The notes under the pieces are model-generated. The model did not search any database and had not been told where the DNA came from. It worked only from the letters and a program-made list of their open reading frames with translations. The position numbers were made by a program, and so were the translations under genes. A DNA stretch of 31,978 bases from a virus. Shown piece by piece: positions 1 to 9,004 of the stretch. Each line of letters opens with the position of its first letter. The first letter of the stretch is position 1. Location: positions 1-31,978 of the IMG/VR virus record IMGVR_UViG_3300032213_000150; one strand, written 5' to 3'.

Positions 1-1
1 T

Positions 2-1765
2 GTGCCAGAGGACGCGCAAGCCGCGCCAGTGCCATCGTTTATTGTCCCAAAGTTGCCTAACCGCTACTTCCGTGGCAAGACGGGCGGTATCTACAAGCAC
101 ATGAAGGAGGACGAGGATGGCGACGCAAGCGTAGCTCTTGTATATGAGTACGACCTATTCGTCACCAAGCGTCTGTTCGATCCCGGCCAAGGAGAGACAG
201 TGCTTATTAGATTGTCCCTGCCACGTGATGGCGTTAAAGAATTCTCACTGACGCTGGTCGAAGCGCTAAGCAAGGATGAGCTTCGCAAAGCCCTGTCTTT
301 CCACGGCGTGATTGCCCTGCAAGTACAGATGCTCTTGATTCTCGACTATTTGGTGCAATGTGCAAAAGAACTACAAGTAACACAAGAGGTTGAAATGATG
401 AGACAACAACTAGGCTGGGCCGATGACGACCGGAAGTTTATTCTGGGCGATCGTGAGATTGGCGCGGACTACATACGCTATAGCCCACCGTCTAAGGCCA
501 CCCGTGATGTAGCGCATGCGCTTCGTCCTATGGGCTCGTTTGATGAGTGGAAAGAGATCATTAACGTATACGACATGCCCGGCTTCGAGCCACATGCGTT
601 TGCCGTATTCACTGCGTTTGGCGCACCTTTGATTAAGTTCATGGGCATCAAGGGCGGCATCATCAACCTGATTAACAACCGCTCTGGCACAGGCAAGTCC
701 ACCATCCTGCAGGTGATGAACAGCGTTTGGGGTCACCCCGATGAGCTGATGATCCAGTGGCGTGACACGCTAAACGTCAAGCTCCACCGCATGGCGGTGA
801 TGTGCAACCTGCCCCTTGGTGTGGATGAGATCACTAAGATGTCTGGCGATGACTTCTCAGACTTAGCGTATAGCGTTACGCAGGGCGCACCCCGCCGTAG
901 GATGAAGTCGTCCACCAACGAAGAGCGCGAGTCCCAAGGCTATTGGGCGACCATGATGGTGGCTACGTCCAACGCCAGTATGACTGACAAGCTGGAGTCT
1001 CTGAAGTCTACCGCTGAAGGCGAGCTTATGCGGCTGATGCAGTACCGCATCGACCCGACTAACAACCTAGACAAGGCATCTGCCAAACACATCTTCGGTA
1101 GACTGCAGAGTAACTACGGCCACGCTGGTGGTCCGTATGCGCAGTTCTTGGTGCAGAACTTGGAGGAGGTGATTGATGCAACACTCAAGCTACAGGTCAA
1201 ACTGGACAAGGCCGTAAACATTGAGACACGTGAGCGCTTCTGGTCGGGCATGGCCGCGGCTAACCTAGCGGGCGGGATGTTTGGCCACAAGCTAGGTTTG
1301 CACGGTATTAACTACAAGCGTGTGTTTGACTGGTCGGTCGAGGAGATCAAGTCTATGCAGGGCTCTGTGCGTCTAAGTTTCAACGACTACGCTACCGTGG
1401 TTGGTGAGTTCTTACTTAAGCATAACCTCAACATTCTCGTGGTTAACAAGTACAGTACATCCAAGGCGGGCATAGCTGCCGCGCCTCTTTTGATGCCCCG
1501 CGGTGCGCTGATCGTACGCTACGAGCCAGACACTAAGAAGATATTCATTATCCGCCAAGCCCTAAAAGACTACTGCGCCGCCAAGCAGATCACATTTACG
1601 GACTTGCTGTCCGGGCTTAATAGTACGGGTGCTTTCATTGCAGAGGTCCGCACCCGTCTGGACATAGGCACGGAGATTACTGCGCCCCCTGTCGTAGCCT
1701 TGGAGTTTGATGCTGACCTGCTTGGTGTCGAGCCTGACACAGGCTTAGCGGGCGATGCGGATTGA
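2..1765 (+). CDS. DUF927-type P-loop ATPase/helicase (partial at window edge)
   Basis: This is probably the ATPase/helicase part of the phage replication machinery. A Walker A motif SGTGKST lies at residues 228-234 and a Walker B-like VDEIT at 274-278. They are followed by an SxxxxN stretch and basic residues (PRRRMKSS). The spacing, with a conserved W-R-D-T-x-N segment between the two Walker motifs, matches the DUF927 family, often joined to TOPRIM primase domains in phages and plasmids. The residues before the ATPase core look like a linker, and the GTG at base 2 has no visible upstream sequence, so the true start (and perhaps a primase domain) probably lies outside the window. The last 11 bases overlap the next gene. 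It is transcribed toward the late block and stops at a terminator. Family assignment is by motif pattern only; the helicase role is inferred. Confidence 0.75.
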   Translation: MPEDAQAAPVPSFIVPKLPNRYFRGKTGGIYKHMKEDEDGDASVALVYEYDLFVTKRLFDPGQGETVLIRLSLPRDGVKEFSLTLVEALSKDELRKALSFHGVIALQVQMLLILDYLVQCAKELQVTQEVEMMRQQLGWADDDRKFILGDREIGADYIRYSPPSKATRDVAHALRPMGSFDEWKEIINVYDMPGFEPHAFAVFTAFGAPLIKFMGIKGGIINLINNRSGTGKSTILQVMNSVWGHPDELMIQWRDTLNVKLHRMAVMCNLPLGVDEITKMSGDDFSDLAYSVTQGAPRRRMKSSTNEERESQGYWATMMVATSNASMTDKLESLKSTAEGELMRLMQYRIDPTNNLDKASAKHIFGRLQSNYGHAGGPYAQFLVQNLEEVIDATLKLQVKLDKAVNIETRERFWSGMAAANLAGGMFGHKLGLHGINYKRVFDWSVEEIKSMQGSVRLSFNDYATVVGEFLLKHNLNILVVNKYSTSKAGIAAAPLLMPRGALIVRYEPDTKKIFIIRQALKDYCAAKQITFTDLLSGLNSTGAFIAEVRTRLDIGTEITAPPVVALEFDADLLGVEPDTGLAGDAD

Positions 1766-1961
1766 GGGGATTAATTACGAGCTGGACTGGCAGGAGTTCA
1801 CTGTTGGCAGTTCGTTCTTTGTCCCGTGCTTGGACGATGCCAAGGCTCGGGAACGCATAGAAGGCAAGATGAACCGCCTTGGCTATGCGGTAATCGTTAA
1901 GCTAGTAATAGAAGATGGGATACGGGGTTTGCGTGTCTGGAGAACTAAGCGTACAATTTGA
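1755..1961 (+). CDS. Small conserved phage protein, unknown function
   Basis: This 68-residue protein starts at an ATG that overlaps the end of the ATPase gene by 11 bases, so the two are probably translationally coupled. The sequence is compact, with an alternating hydrophobic pattern (FFVPCL, AVIVKLVIE) and a basic, tryptophan-containing C-terminus (RVWRTKR). It has no membrane segment and no signal peptide. The GIRGLRVWR ending looks familiar from small replication-module proteins of aquatic phages, but I cannot assign a function. The position just after a helicase-like gene and just before a terminator suggests an accessory replication or nucleic-acid-binding role; this is inference from context. 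Confidence 0.6.
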   Translation: MRIEGINYELDWQEFTVGSSFFVPCLDDAKARERIEGKMNRLGYAVIVKLVIEDGIRGLRVWRTKRTI

Positions 1962-1963
1962 GG

Positions 1964-1978
1964 GCAACATGCAGTTGC
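1964..1978 (+). other. Small hairpin after the plus-strand genes
   Basis: GCAAC (1964-1968) pairs with GTTGC (1974-1978) around a five-base ATGCA loop, three bases after the stop of the small gene. No T-run follows, so it is not a terminator by itself. It may help protect the transcript end, or may be chance. Confidence 0.3.
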
Positions 1979-1998
1979 ACTCTCCTCCTTGATGGATT

Positions 1999-2027
1999 AG
2001 CCCCGCCTAAACAGCGGGGCTCTTTTT
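1999..2027 (+). terminator. Rho-independent terminator of the plus-strand replication genes
   Basis: A perfect 8-bp stem, AGCCCCGC (1999-2006) and GCGGGGCT (2014-2021), with a seven-base loop is followed by C and five T residues (2023-2027). This is a strong intrinsic terminator for plus-strand transcription. The T-run overlaps the stop codon (2026-2028) of the convergent giant gene. Read on the minus strand the hairpin has no T-run after it, so it could at most act weakly in that direction. Confidence 0.85.
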
Positions 2028-5000
2028 ATTGGAACTGCTCGAAGTAGTTAGCCTTCTTCTCAGCGGGCTTGGAGTCCTTCTTCAGCTTGTCCACATAGTC
2101 TTGCGTCACGATATGGCGTAGCTTGTCGTCAATGTACAGACCTTGGTCAGTTTTTGCAGACTTCTGCATCTTCTTCTCAATAGAACTAATGAGGCCATCT
2201 ACATCTATAGCATCAGTTGGGTGGCGCTCGTTAAAATCAATAATCTGTTTCAGAGCTTTGTCAACGCCATCAGTGTCATTGGTCATGAAGTACAAACCAA
2301 ACAGGTTCAGAGCTTCCGTGCGTTTCTTAGTGATGCCTTCAGCCTGACCCTTCTTTGTGATGTTGAAGTACTGACGCTCGGCAAGTTCCGCTGTGCGAAA
2401 ACCTAATGACTGCATAGCTATATCAAACGGGCTAAACTCGTCGACGATTTTGTCGCCCGCCATGTTAGTCGCGCCCTCTTTGCTGTACCTAAACGCCACC
2501 AATGGTTGACGAATAAACGCAGGCATCATGGCCTCAAGTGCGCGGTCACCGTGACCGGTTTTAAATAGGGTGTATGCACGAGCACCTTGTTGTAATATCC
2601 CAACAAATGGACCAAGAGTCTTAGTGATTGTGTCGTTAAGAGCAGTCTCAGCGTCTACATTCTGACGACTGTCGGGAATCCACATGCCGTCTAACTTGAG
2701 CTTGCTTGCAAAGTCATAGCCTAAAGCGTTGAACGCACCGCGTCCGAGCAACATACCTGCTTCTTTACCAAGAGTATTGACTGACCAGTTCATAAACTCA
2801 AGTTCAAAGTCCAAACGGTCTTCGTCATCAGGAGCCATACCAAAGTTAAACACGGCCTCTACGATAGCCGCCACAGTCGAGAAGCCCCAGAGACCAGTTA
2901 CCCCCGACATGATACCGGCCATGCCCATGGTCCCGATGAAACGTGCGCGTGCTTCGCGTCGGTCGGCTTCTGTTAAACCTTTGAACGAGTTGTATGCGTT
3001 GCGGGCTAAGAAGAACGTCATCTGCTGTGGGAACTGCTTAAACTGCAAAACCACACGAGCCACTGGGTGTTGCATGTAGCGGGGCTTATTTGGTGCAGAG
3101 TAATCAAACATGGACCGGTGGGTTGCATCTTTGGCTTCTGCAATAGCTTCAGCAAACGCTTGCTGTTGATTTGTATAGTTAGCCCGTTTCTCCATGGCCG
3201 CACGAAATGCAGACATAGATACCACTTCACGATTCATACGCTCAGCATGGTGGAACAAGAATGAGATCACCTGCATCGACTTGTTTGGGATGCCGGAGTA
3301 ATCTTCTGTTGGTTTAGAAGCCAGACCCGATTGGTCATACGCAGCCGTAATGTCAATAAGACCGTCGGCCACGAACCGCTTGTATGCAGCCATCTCTGCG
3401 CCAGTCAGATTCTTAGAGCGCTCAAGTGATGGCGTTAGCAAGCGAGCGTCACGAATACGGCCACCTGTTTCGACACCAAAGCCTGTAAGCCCCATCTGCC
3501 CAACAGTCCTAGATACCTGCATCATTACGTTGGCAACCGCACGGGTATAACCCATCTTAGGGTTTGCCCTAATCTGCTGACCTACAAGTGTAGGCACACC
3601 AATCATGATACCGCCCAAGATGTTGGTTACTGCTGACGCAACGGATGTCAAATAATAGATGAAACCAATGTTTGAGAAGTAGCTGACCCATGCACCATCA
3701 TCAGGTGGATTGAGCATGGCATTCAAACGCAGCTCAGTTTCTTTAACAAAGTCACGCAGCTCGTCGTTCTCAGCAGCCAGCACTGGGTCGTATCCTGCAC
3801 CAGCAGGCACACGGCGCTTTACCTGCGCACGGGCAGCGTCCATTTGCGAGAACATCTCAGGTGAAAACTCAAAGCGGGCCAACTGATACGCCATGTTGAA
3901 GGACGTGTTGGCGAAGTTACGCAAGGCGTCTTGTGAGAAACCCTCCACGCTGTTACGGTGGATAAACTGATTGCGCATACTGCGGTCAGGTTGATTCTGT
4001 AAGAACGTTTGATAGAAGCTGTCCTTTAGCTCCTTCTTACGAGCATCTGCGGCTGTAGTTGATAGCCCTGCAAAGTTGGCGCTGTCTACGGCAGCAAACA
4101 CCTCCTTGAGGAAGGCTGACTGCTGTGCATGGAAGTCCATCTGTTTAGCGTAGTCGTTACCAACGTTGTCGCCAATGGTCTGGGACAGGTACGGGTCTTT
4201 AGTTAAGCGCTCCTCAATGTGCGCATCGCGGGCACCTTGGGACTCAAACATGTAGTACTCACGGCCAGCGCCACGACCGATCTGATACCAAAAGCGGCCA
4301 TGACGCATCAACGGGAAGTAAGGACCCTTGAGTGCACCCTTCTCAAACTCGTTACGAATCTCAAGAATCGTTGCCTCTGACACACCAAGCTGGCGCATCT
4401 GGATGATGCGTCGGTTCATCAAGCGCTTGTAGTTTGCGTAGCGACGTTGGAAGAAGTCACGCACTTCTTTATATATGGCCTGAGCTTCTGGGTCTAACGC
4501 GTTCCAATCTTGTATCAACTGTACGTTAGCGTTGCGTTGCAGGGTAGTTGCTTTGGCTGGGTCTACTTCGGCAATAGTTGCAGAGTGCATTACCGCACCC
4601 AACTTGCGAGACATGTCTGGGTCTTTGGATTGCAGAAGTTCCCAACGACGAGAAATCTTTGCAGACTCCTCAAGAATGTTGCTCTTGCGGGCGAGGAAGT
4701 CCTCGGTCACGCGAATGAAGTTCTTGATCTGCGGGATACGACCAGCAACCAAGTCATCAATCTGACGAAGAGTCAACACACCTAAGAAGGCGGGGCGAAG
4801 CGCGGCATCAATGTTCCTAAACTCACGCCTGACTTGGCTCCAGTTGCGAGTCTGCATCCAACGGCGCAAAGTAGATGGCTGGTTAGGCATCCCCTTGGGC
4901 ATGATCTTGGGTTTTCTTTTCCCAGTAGCCATAGCTTTTGGGCCAGTGGTTACTGTCATGCCCTCTACAGACATCGTGCCCGCCATCATTGCGTCAGCAG

Positions 5001-8000
5001 CAAGCATGGCTTCAGCCATGACGTTACTCTCATAACCCTTCTTTACGTTGAAGAGTCTACGGATAGCATCCGTGAAGCGGTTCTGCAATGAGTAAGGCGC
5101 TGCCTTGTAGCGGTAGCCACGCAGCATAGCTTGGAATACTGGGTTAGTCAGAGCTTCAGATACAAACTCGTGCAGATCTTTAAGACCATAAATAGCGCCA
5201 ATGTCAGCGCCTTCTTGCTGTAGCTGCGCCTTAGAGTACTCATACAGCTCCATCAGGCGATCGTAGCCCTGACGTTGGAAGCCGCTGAGTCGCTCTGGGT
5301 TGTCAAGCAGGTGAGATGCGGCTGCGTGAATAGTTTCGTGCAGTAGCAAGTGGTTGGTCAACTTGCCTACACCGCGGCGCATAACAATAGAGTCAGTTGC
5401 TGGGTCGTACTTGCCGCTCCACGCATACTGTGTGTTGACCAAAGTAATCAAACTCTGAAGCACTTGCTTGTTAGACTCAGATGCATTCATCTGGTCCATA
5501 GATGACTCGATCTGCGCCAACGCAGTTAGCACGTTACGTAGTTTGCCTGAACGCAGCTCGGCTATCAAAGTGCCTTGCTGGTCAGTTGGATAGATTGCCG
5601 TGACTACATCACGCAGAGCGTCAATACGCTCTTTCAAAGACTTTTCAATGCTAGGGTCGTTGTTTAACGACTCCATAGTATCTGCGTCAACTATGCGAGT
5701 CTGGGCTGTAAAGCCAGTATCAAGCAGACGTTTAGCGAGCTCTGAGTAATACGGGTTACCCTTCATCTGCACCATCAGGTCCAGTGCGCCGCGTGTGTCG
5801 CCAGCCTCCAGCATGCGAACCATGTCCGGGTGCAACTCAGTAAGCATCTGAATTGTTGGCAGGTTTTTAGTTGACACTTCCACATCGGGGGTGGCTTCAC
5901 CTTCGCCCGTAGTGGTTTCTGTTAGGCGCTCAGAGATGCGTTTGAGCTTACGCTCGTTCTTCTTCTCTACAATTGTGGCCCGCTCTTTGGCCTCTTTTGC
6001 GAGCTGCTCTTCATAACGCTTAAGAGACTCGTGGTAGTCTGTTATTGCTTTACTATAAGCAACGTTGGCTTCGTGTGTTCTCTTGTGCTCTGCGACCATC
6101 TCGTCAAGAGTAGCTAGAGTGCTCTCAGACAGATTCTGTCTAATCCAGTCACGGAAGTTATTGGCGTAGCGCCCGCCTTCACCAAAGTAACCGTAGTTGG
6201 CATTGAAGTATTTAGGGTCTACTTCGTAGTAGGCTAAGTCATACGCCAAGGCAGACATAGCCTCGCCAAATGTTTTACGGTTCAGATTGTTCAGGTATGT
6301 CATAGCCGCAGACATCTGCGGAGACATCTTCACGCCAGCGTTAAATGCTTGCTTGATAGCCAGCAACGCACCGCGTAACTTAGGGTCTGCGATTACGTGT
6401 TCGTTCTCCGTCACACCTTGGCTTGGGCGACGAGGTTTTCCTTCTGCGGTTTTGCCAAACTTTTGTGTTACTGCCGTACCAGTAGTGATACGTTCTGTAT
6501 ACACACCGGACTTAGGCATCCCAACACCAACTTCTTTGCCGGACAGTTGGCTGACGTACTCGCGCACCTCATCGCTAAACTGCTCAACGCCACGGCGGGT
6601 CGTGAGGTCAGGGAGTCCAGCCTTAGTGTACAGGCGACCTTGTTCTTCAGGAGACGCACGACGGAGCGCATCCATTAAAGCTCTGAACGAGTCCATGCCG
6701 CCAACACGAGCGGTCAAGTACTTAAGCATTGTTTTAGCACCAAGACTCGTGCCTTCACCCGGTGCAGCAATATCAAACTGCAGCATGGTTTTAGCTGCAA
6801 CGTTCTTAGAACTATTGTGTCGTTCTTGCTCTGTTGGTGTTTCTGCAACAGGCTGGATAACGTCAAAAAAGTCTTTGACTTGCTCGCCCTCAGATGTTTG
6901 AGTTACGTGCTCGGTGCTGATGTCGGGAGCCTTAATAGGCTCACCTTTTTGGTCGTATTGAATTGGTTCAGCCGGGGTTGTGACAGTCTCGTCTACCTCA
7001 ACTTCAGCGCCAAACATGTCGCGCTCTGACTTAGTTTTACGTTGTGGCTTACCTTCAAGGGCACCCATCAAAGCATCAACATCTTTGTCGTCTTGTTCGC
7101 CAAACAGGTCACCCTGCATAGCGTTTGGCTGGCGTTGCAGTTGTGCAACAGCCTGATCTATTTGTTCAGATAATCTAGCTACGTGCTGCTCAGCTAACTG
7201 TTGGCGAGACTTAACCGCCTCACCTGCTGTCAAGCCGGGACCTGCTTGGGATATTGCCCAATTGTCGTCGTAGCCACCAGCTTCCAGCTTGGCTATGTAA
7301 CGTTGCTTTGCGGCCTCTAGGTTTGCAACGGCCTTGTTGACATCACCGCCCGCCATAGCCATGGCATCACGAGCCATTTGAGTAACTCGTTGGAACGAGC
7401 CAAACATATTACTCTGCATTCCCCGAGCCTCGCCGCCACCTTGTGATGCAAGTGCATCAAGCACGGGCGTGCCGTCAAACATTGGGTTTTTAAGCTGCTT
7501 AACTAGATTGCCATCTTTAATAAGCCCTGCGTTGGCATCTACAACGTCATTCAGGTCTTGAGAGACAATCTTCATCCTGCGCATGTCAGCATCTGTGGGG
7601 CGCTGAATGCTAATTAGGTCAGCAAGCTCCGTGCGAAGTTCGTCGTATTGGCGGCGGAAATCATCTAGTGCACCCGCTGGCTGTCCCGCTCCTGTATCAG
7701 CGTCTGTAACATCCTGTCCAGTAGAAACCATTCCATCTGGTTTAAGTCCAGCAGTTCGTCCGGCGGTGCCTCCTGCACCGGGCTGGCCAGCCAAGCCAGT
7801 GCCAGCTCCACCTGCTGGGGGGATAACTTGTCCAACATCTTCTTCCTCCGTGAGTCGGTCTAAGACTGACTTGCCAGTTTTCTTCTCATCACCCCTAAGA
7901 TATTTGTCCGCGATACCTTCTTTCAAGCCGCGATAGCCACCCGGACCTGCTCCGCCCAGTGCGCCAAGAATTAAATTGGCTGCTGAATCTTCGCCAATTT

Positions 8001-9003
8001 CTTTGCTTTTGACGACTTTTTTAACGGCAATATCCGAGGCTACGCCTTCGGCTACTTCTTGTGCGCCTTGTTCAGCAGCAGATAAGCCAGCGCCAGCACC
8101 TGTACGAGCAATGACAGATTTGCCCGCTACCTTCTTAAGCATATCGTCAAACGCGCCCGTTACCAGCTTACCCGTAAAGCGATCGCCAAATGTAGCTACA
8201 AGACCCTGCATAACTGCCCCAGTCTCAGCGGCTTTCTTAATAGCCAGATCGCGGGCTTCATCTGGGCTCGCGCCGCCTTTAATCATAGAAGCGTAAAAAG
8301 GGCTATCCGTCATTAACTGCTCATGCGACAGCTTGTTAATGTACTCAGCTGCGTTAGTGCCCGCCTCTTCGGCAGCCATCGCACCACCTGCCAAACCACC
8401 AGCGGTGGGGCTCTTAGTTATTACTGTTGTTGCAATAACAGGAGCTAGCGAACCAAATACGCTGGCCGCTTGCATAGCGTAACCGCGCACAGTTGGGTTA
8501 GAGCCAAAGTCAATTTCACCTTTGAATATGTTGCCGGTGACCTGTGACTCTTTAAGCGCTTTCTTGGTTTTTTCAGAAACACTGTCTTCGATGCTCTCTT
8601 GCACGCTTTTACCAATTTCGTTAAGCGCACGAGCCCCCGGTATGTTAGGTAAGGCAGCAAGAGTTCTAGCCGCCTGTGCCTTTTGTTCGTCAGTTGATAC
8701 ACCAAATAAAGACGCCTTAGCAATCTGCGCTAATCGAAGACCGGGTAGCGATGAAAGCTCATCCCCCTCTATGGCCCCACGCACTGAGCCTTTAACGCCC
8801 TGCTCAATTCCAAGTGGAATGCCAGCAGTCCCGCTAATTGCGGGACCTAAAACCCTTTTGGTGAAGTCGGCGGCGGTTGTCCAAATACTGTCTGACTCAG
8901 GCTCAGCCTTTTTCTTCTCTGGCTGTTTGTCAAACTGGGCAAAGAAGTTTTCGGATGGCTCTTTTTCTTTCGCAGTATCAAACTGTTCGAAAAAATTAGC
9001 CAT
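2026..9003 (-). CDS. Giant virion/polyvalent protein (2325 aa) with HETIH zincin motif; putative ejection protein
   Basis: This very large protein resembles the 'large polyvalent proteins' of podoviruses that are carried in the virion and delivered with the DNA. Visible parts: two FFxQFD motifs at residues 3-9 and 19-25; Gly/Ala-rich hydrophobic stretches near 175-220 and 340-365; a Gln/Ala-rich helical middle; a zinc-metallopeptidase-like HETIH at 1222-1226 with a later HEFVSE at 1278-1283; a hydrophobic segment near 1772-1810 with a Leu-Thr-Ser/Asn pattern recalling the LPD38-type region; another near 2022-2055; and a final FEQF at 2321-2324. The ATG is set by an excellent AGGAGG inside the last codons of the upstream gene, whose TAA ends one base before it. 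It is the last gene of the late block. The ejection role is inferred from size, composition and neighbours; the peptidase activity is unproven. Confidence 0.75.
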   Translation of the reverse strand: MANFFEQFDTAKEKEPSENFFAQFDKQPEKKKAEPESDSIWTTAADFTKRVLGPAISGTAGIPLGIEQGVKGSVRGAIEGDELSSLPGLRLAQIAKASLFGVSTDEQKAQAARTLAALPNIPGARALNEIGKSVQESIEDSVSEKTKKALKESQVTGNIFKGEIDFGSNPTVRGYAMQAASVFGSLAPVIATTVITKSPTAGGLAGGAMAAEEAGTNAAEYINKLSHEQLMTDSPFYASMIKGGASPDEARDLAIKKAAETGAVMQGLVATFGDRFTGKLVTGAFDDMLKKVAGKSVIARTGAGAGLSAAEQGAQEVAEGVASDIAVKKVVKSKEIGEDSAANLILGALGGAGPGGYRGLKEGIADKYLRGDEKKTGKSVLDRLTEEEDVGQVIPPAGGAGTGLAGQPGAGGTAGRTAGLKPDGMVSTGQDVTDADTGAGQPAGALDDFRRQYDELRTELADLISIQRPTDADMRRMKIVSQDLNDVVDANAGLIKDGNLVKQLKNPMFDGTPVLDALASQGGGEARGMQSNMFGSFQRVTQMARDAMAMAGGDVNKAVANLEAAKQRYIAKLEAGGYDDNWAISQAGPGLTAGEAVKSRQQLAEQHVARLSEQIDQAVAQLQRQPNAMQGDLFGEQDDKDVDALMGALEGKPQRKTKSERDMFGAEVEVDETVTTPAEPIQYDQKGEPIKAPDISTEHVTQTSEGEQVKDFFDVIQPVAETPTEQERHNSSKNVAAKTMLQFDIAAPGEGTSLGAKTMLKYLTARVGGMDSFRALMDALRRASPEEQGRLYTKAGLPDLTTRRGVEQFSDEVREYVSQLSGKEVGVGMPKSGVYTERITTGTAVTQKFGKTAEGKPRRPSQGVTENEHVIADPKLRGALLAIKQAFNAGVKMSPQMSAAMTYLNNLNRKTFGEAMSALAYDLAYYEVDPKYFNANYGYFGEGGRYANNFRDWIRQNLSESTLATLDEMVAEHKRTHEANVAYSKAITDYHESLKRYEEQLAKEAKERATIVEKKNERKLKRISERLTETTTGEGEATPDVEVSTKNLPTIQMLTELHPDMVRMLEAGDTRGALDLMVQMKGNPYYSELAKRLLDTGFTAQTRIVDADTMESLNNDPSIEKSLKERIDALRDVVTAIYPTDQQGTLIAELRSGKLRNVLTALAQIESSMDQMNASESNKQVLQSLITLVNTQYAWSGKYDPATDSIVMRRGVGKLTNHLLLHETIHAAASHLLDNPERLSGFQRQGYDRLMELYEYSKAQLQQEGADIGAIYGLKDLHEFVSEALTNPVFQAMLRGYRYKAAPYSLQNRFTDAIRRLFNVKKGYESNVMAEAMLAADAMMAGTMSVEGMTVTTGPKAMATGKRKPKIMPKGMPNQPSTLRRWMQTRNWSQVRREFRNIDAALRPAFLGVLTLRQIDDLVAGRIPQIKNFIRVTEDFLARKSNILEESAKISRRWELLQSKDPDMSRKLGAVMHSATIAEVDPAKATTLQRNANVQLIQDWNALDPEAQAIYKEVRDFFQRRYANYKRLMNRRIIQMRQLGVSEATILEIRNEFEKGALKGPYFPLMRHGRFWYQIGRGAGREYYMFESQGARDAHIEERLTKDPYLSQTIGDNVGNDYAKQMDFHAQQSAFLKEVFAAVDSANFAGLSTTAADARKKELKDSFYQTFLQNQPDRSMRNQFIHRNSVEGFSQDALRNFANTSFNMAYQLARFEFSPEMFSQMDAARAQVKRRVPAGAGYDPVLAAENDELRDFVKETELRLNAMLNPPDDGAWVSYFSNIGFIYYLTSVASAVTNILGGIMIGVPTLVGQQIRANPKMGYTRAVANVMMQVSRTVGQMGLTGFGVETGGRIRDARLLTPSLERSKNLTGAEMAAYKRFVADGLIDITAAYDQSGLASKPTEDYSGIPNKSMQVISFLFHHAERMNREVVSMSAFRAAMEKRANYTNQQQAFAEAIAEAKDATHRSMFDYSAPNKPRYMQHPVARVVLQFKQFPQQMTFFLARNAYNSFKGLTEADRREARARFIGTMGMAGIMSGVTGLWGFSTVAAIVEAVFNFGMAPDDEDRLDFELEFMNWSVNTLGKEAGMLLGRGAFNALGYDFASKLKLDGMWIPDSRQNVDAETALNDTITKTLGPFVGILQQGARAYTLFKTGHGDRALEAMMPAFIRQPLVAFRYSKEGATNMAGDKIVDEFSPFDIAMQSLGFRTAELAERQYFNITKKGQAEGITKKRTEALNLFGLYFMTNDTDGVDKALKQIIDFNERHPTDAIDVDGLISSIEKKMQKSAKTDQGLYIDDKLRHIVTQDYVDKLKKDSKPAEKKANYFEQFQ

Positions 9004-9004
9004 C

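Noticed and set aside
2-4. GTG as the true start of the ATPase gene
   Set aside because: It is at the window edge with no upstream sequence to judge, and the family usually has more N-terminal sequence; treated as a partial gene.
6287-6901. Plus-strand open frame of 204 codons
   Set aside because: It lies opposite the giant gene, with no start context or domain; considered a shadow.
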